Shown: positions 62,379 to 64,000 of the stretch, piece after piece
Layout: each line of letters opens with the position of its first letter
How positions within the stretch are numbered: position 1 is the first letter of the stretch
NCBI RefSeq assembly: GCF_000158175.1
Contig: NZ_DS999411.1
Coordinates: 3,174,079-3,238,078, forward strand
DNA length: 64,000 bases
Reading direction: 5' to 3'
DNA from: Luminiphilus syltensis NOR5-1B
Lineage (GTDB): Bacteria; Pseudomonadota; Gammaproteobacteria; Pseudomonadales; Halieaceae
Notes under the pieces: generated by a model
What the model was told of the DNA's origin: nothing
Seen by the model: the letters and a program-made list of their open reading frames with translations, nothing else
Databases searched by the model: none
Position numbers and translations under genes: made by a program

Positions 62379-64000
62379 CTAGAAGCGATAGCTCGCCTCA
62401 AGCATCCACGTTTGTGGCGCCCCGGGCACCGCAACGTTGACTGAAAACAGACTCTTGAAGCCAATCCCACCTACGTAATACTCCTCATCAAAGGCATTAC
62501 GCAGGTGTGCGGCAAGCGTCCAACCTGCATCGTCATCACTAATTGCGACCCGAAAATTTGCCACCGTGTAGGAGTCAATATCTGAGCCAGGATTAAGCGT
62601 ATCGTGGGTTGAACTGAAGAACGTCTGGTCCTGCCCGTAAACCTCGCCATAGAGCGACAGCTCGAGATCAGAACCCAGCTGGAATCTTGCGTCCGCAAAA
62701 AGAGACCCTGACCAATCGGGTGAATCTGGATAGGGGCCAAAAGCGGTATCAGGATTATCAAGCACCGATACGACATTATCAGTGAACTCAGAATCCTGGA
62801 GGCTCAGTGAACCACCAATGGTCAGCCAGTCGGCCGGTGCCAGGGTTACGTCGAGGTCCATTCCCTTGATTTCGGCCTCTGGAACGTTAACCGTGATCCC
62901 GGCCAGAGAGCCAAAAATTGCAACGTAATTGGACCGCTGCAGGTCATCAATGACCATCTGGTACACAGCGAGATTGACTCGAGTCGGCATATCACCAATC
63001 GCTCCAAGGTATTTGTAACCCAGCTCGACGTCCGTGCCTTTCTCCTCGTCAAACGTACCATCGGCCTCGTTATCGTTCCCGACGATCGGCGGCGCATAAA
63101 AGTTAAAGCCACCACTGCGGAAGCTTTGCCGTGTCGTTGCGTAAAGCAGTGTCGCATCGCTAAGTTGATATTCCAGACCCAAAGTCCAACTCACCTGATT
63201 GAACGTTTCGGTCAAAGGATCAGTGTATACCGCTCCTGGAGGCGCCCCAGTGGTTAGGAAAAAATCATCATCATTACGGTCAAACTCAATATCTTCCTCT
63301 GAGTAACGCGCACCTACAGTTACACCAAGCCCGTCGACTCCGGTCATTTCACTAAGATCGAAGGTACCCTGGCCGTAGGCAGCAATGGTTTCATTTGAGG
63401 TGATACCCGAATTAATCTGCTCAACCGGCGGTGCAATGGGTAGAAAGTCAAACAGCTTACTCAGTGAATACTGCTCGTCCTCCTCGTCAGAATAGTAGAT
63501 GCCGGTGACGTAGGTAAGCAGCCCATTAGATGTAGTACCCTGAAGCTGCAGCTCCTCTGAAAACTGGGTCAGCTCATTACGACGGCCGACATCTGATAAG
63601 TCATCACTGGGAAAGTGGGTACCGTCGAATTCACCGGCATTATTCTGATCCATGTCGTTGTAACCGATGATATTACGAAGCTCCAGGTTTTCCCCAAGCT
63701 GTATCGATGTAATATTCGATATGATCAGATTTTCCGCGGTGTGTATTGACGGGGCATCAACCGAGGCATCATGAAAATCTAGCTCTTCCTGCATTCGCGT
63801 CACCTCTGCCGAGAGACCCTCCGGATTCACACCCGGATGCGCGTCCAGAAATAAATCCCAAGCACCCGGAAATCCGAATGCCACATCCATGAGCGGACTG
63901 TAGAGCACTGATGCGGGAACGAACGCGGTATCGTTCGATGGATTGAAGGAATTGATCGCAACGCCGGAAACGTTGGTTCCATCGGCTTCATAGTAGGTCA
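62379..64000 (-). CDS. TonB-dependent receptor, N-terminal part beyond the window
   Basis: The frame is open to the window edge; reading from 64000 it continues in the same frame through SFNPSNDTAFVPASVLYSPL. About 540 residues are visible. They match the beta-barrel of a TonB-dependent receptor: alternating amphipathic strands with GVTVGARYSEEDIEF, TLGLEYQLSDATLLYATTRQSFRSGGFNFY, GTDVELGYKYLG, and a terminal MLEASYRF aromatic end. The plug and TonB box are outside the window. It is the presumed first gene of the receptor-GST-SDR series, suggesting uptake of the SDR/GST substrate. Confidence 0.92.
   Translation of the reverse strand, partial: TYYEADGTNVSGVAINSFNPSNDTAFVPASVLYSPLMDVAFGFPGAWDLFLDAHPGVNPEGLSAEVTRMQEELDFHDASVDAPSIHTAENLIISNITSIQLGENLELRNIIGYNDMDQNNAGEFDGTHFPSDDLSDVGRRNELTQFSEELQLQGTTSNGLLTYVTGIYYSDEEDEQYSLSKLFDFLPIAPPVEQINSGITSNETIAAYGQGTFDLSEMTGVDGLGVTVGARYSEEDIEFDRNDDDFFLTTGAPPGAVYTDPLTETFNQVSWTLGLEYQLSDATLLYATTRQSFRSGGFNFYAPPIVGNDNEADGTFDEEKGTDVELGYKYLGAIGDMPTRVNLAVYQMVIDDLQRSNYVAIFGSLAGITVNVPEAEIKGMDLDVTLAPADWLTIGGSLSLQDSEFTDNVVSVLDNPDTAFGPYPDSPDWSGSLFADARFQLGSDLELSLYGEVYGQDQTFFSSTHDTLNPGSDIDSYTVANFRVAISDDDAGWTLAAHLRNAFDEEYYVGGIGFKSLFSVNVAVPGAPQTWMLEASYRF

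Noticed and set aside
1..64000. CRISPR arrays, tRNA or rRNA genes, insertion sequences, prophage
   Set aside because: No regularly spaced repeats, cloverleaf-like segments, ribosomal RNA stretches or transposase frames were recognised by eye; weak tRNA-like matches could still have been missed.

Overview
The window looks like chromosomal DNA of a metabolically versatile, probably marine, gammaproteobacterium. The evidence is a YaeQ gene, a bacterial RIO-type kinase, two large TonB-dependent receptors, many CoA-dependent catabolic genes and moderately GC-rich, densely packed coding. Something near the Halieaceae/OM60 group would fit, but no rRNA or other phylogenetic marker is present, so this is inference. 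I saw no tRNA, rRNA, CRISPR array, transposase or prophage.

Layout. (1) 18-7836: yaeQ, then a leftward block reading cupin, E1-alpha, E1-beta, cupin, lipoyl-E2, a secreted cytochrome/PQQ dehydrogenase of the polyvinyl-alcohol-dehydrogenase type, and an AhpD-like protein. (2) 8086-16119: a tight leftward operon reading hyuA, hyuB, isochorismatase-family amidase, alpha/beta hydrolase, CitE-like lyase, MaoC hydratase, acyl-CoA dehydrogenase, closed by a terminator. Facing away from it is a GntR regulator with an amidase and two class III CoA transferases; a third CoA transferase follows in opposite orientation. A palindrome between hyuA and gntR is the likely operator. Together these suggest regulated breakdown of an amide or cyclic ureide/imide whose carbon skeleton becomes a C4/C5 dicarboxylyl-CoA. 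(3) 22403-28295: a cupin, a TonB receptor, a globin and a sodium:solute symporter. (4) 28356-35341: a RIO kinase, then a compact leftward operon of ABC ATPase, fused binding-protein/permease, PhzF-like protein, egtB, egtD and DUF427. I regard this ergothioneine-linked operon as the most interesting system in the window. (5) 35478-44194: a D-2-hydroxyacid dehydrogenase, a molybdenum hydroxylase set (2Fe-2S subunit, Tat-exported large subunit, XdhC, MocA-like), a class I amidotransferase, kynureninase and an AllA-like ureidoglycolate lyase. (6) 44267-54265: an AraC regulator facing a valine-type catabolic operon (acylating aldehyde dehydrogenase, acyl-CoA dehydrogenase, enoyl-CoA hydratase, 3-hydroxyisobutyryl-CoA hydrolase, mmsB), then an MFS carrier and an acetoacetyl-CoA synthetase with a 10-base G/C tract just upstream of it. 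(7) 54483-60330: a LolA-like protein, a secreted endonuclease/phosphatase-fold protein, a DUF5329 protein, an HD-domain (PhnZ-like) protein, a predicted lipoprotein with a methyltransferase fold, and an MFS carrier. (8) 60885-64000: an SDR, a GST and a TonB receptor cut by the window edge.

Taken together the window is a catabolic and redox-stress neighbourhood: outer-membrane uptake, inner-membrane carriers, CoA activation, beta-oxidation-like steps and a thiol-antioxidant operon. Start codons were moved from the longest frame wherever overlap, ribosome-binding site or family N-terminus favoured an internal start; each case is noted.
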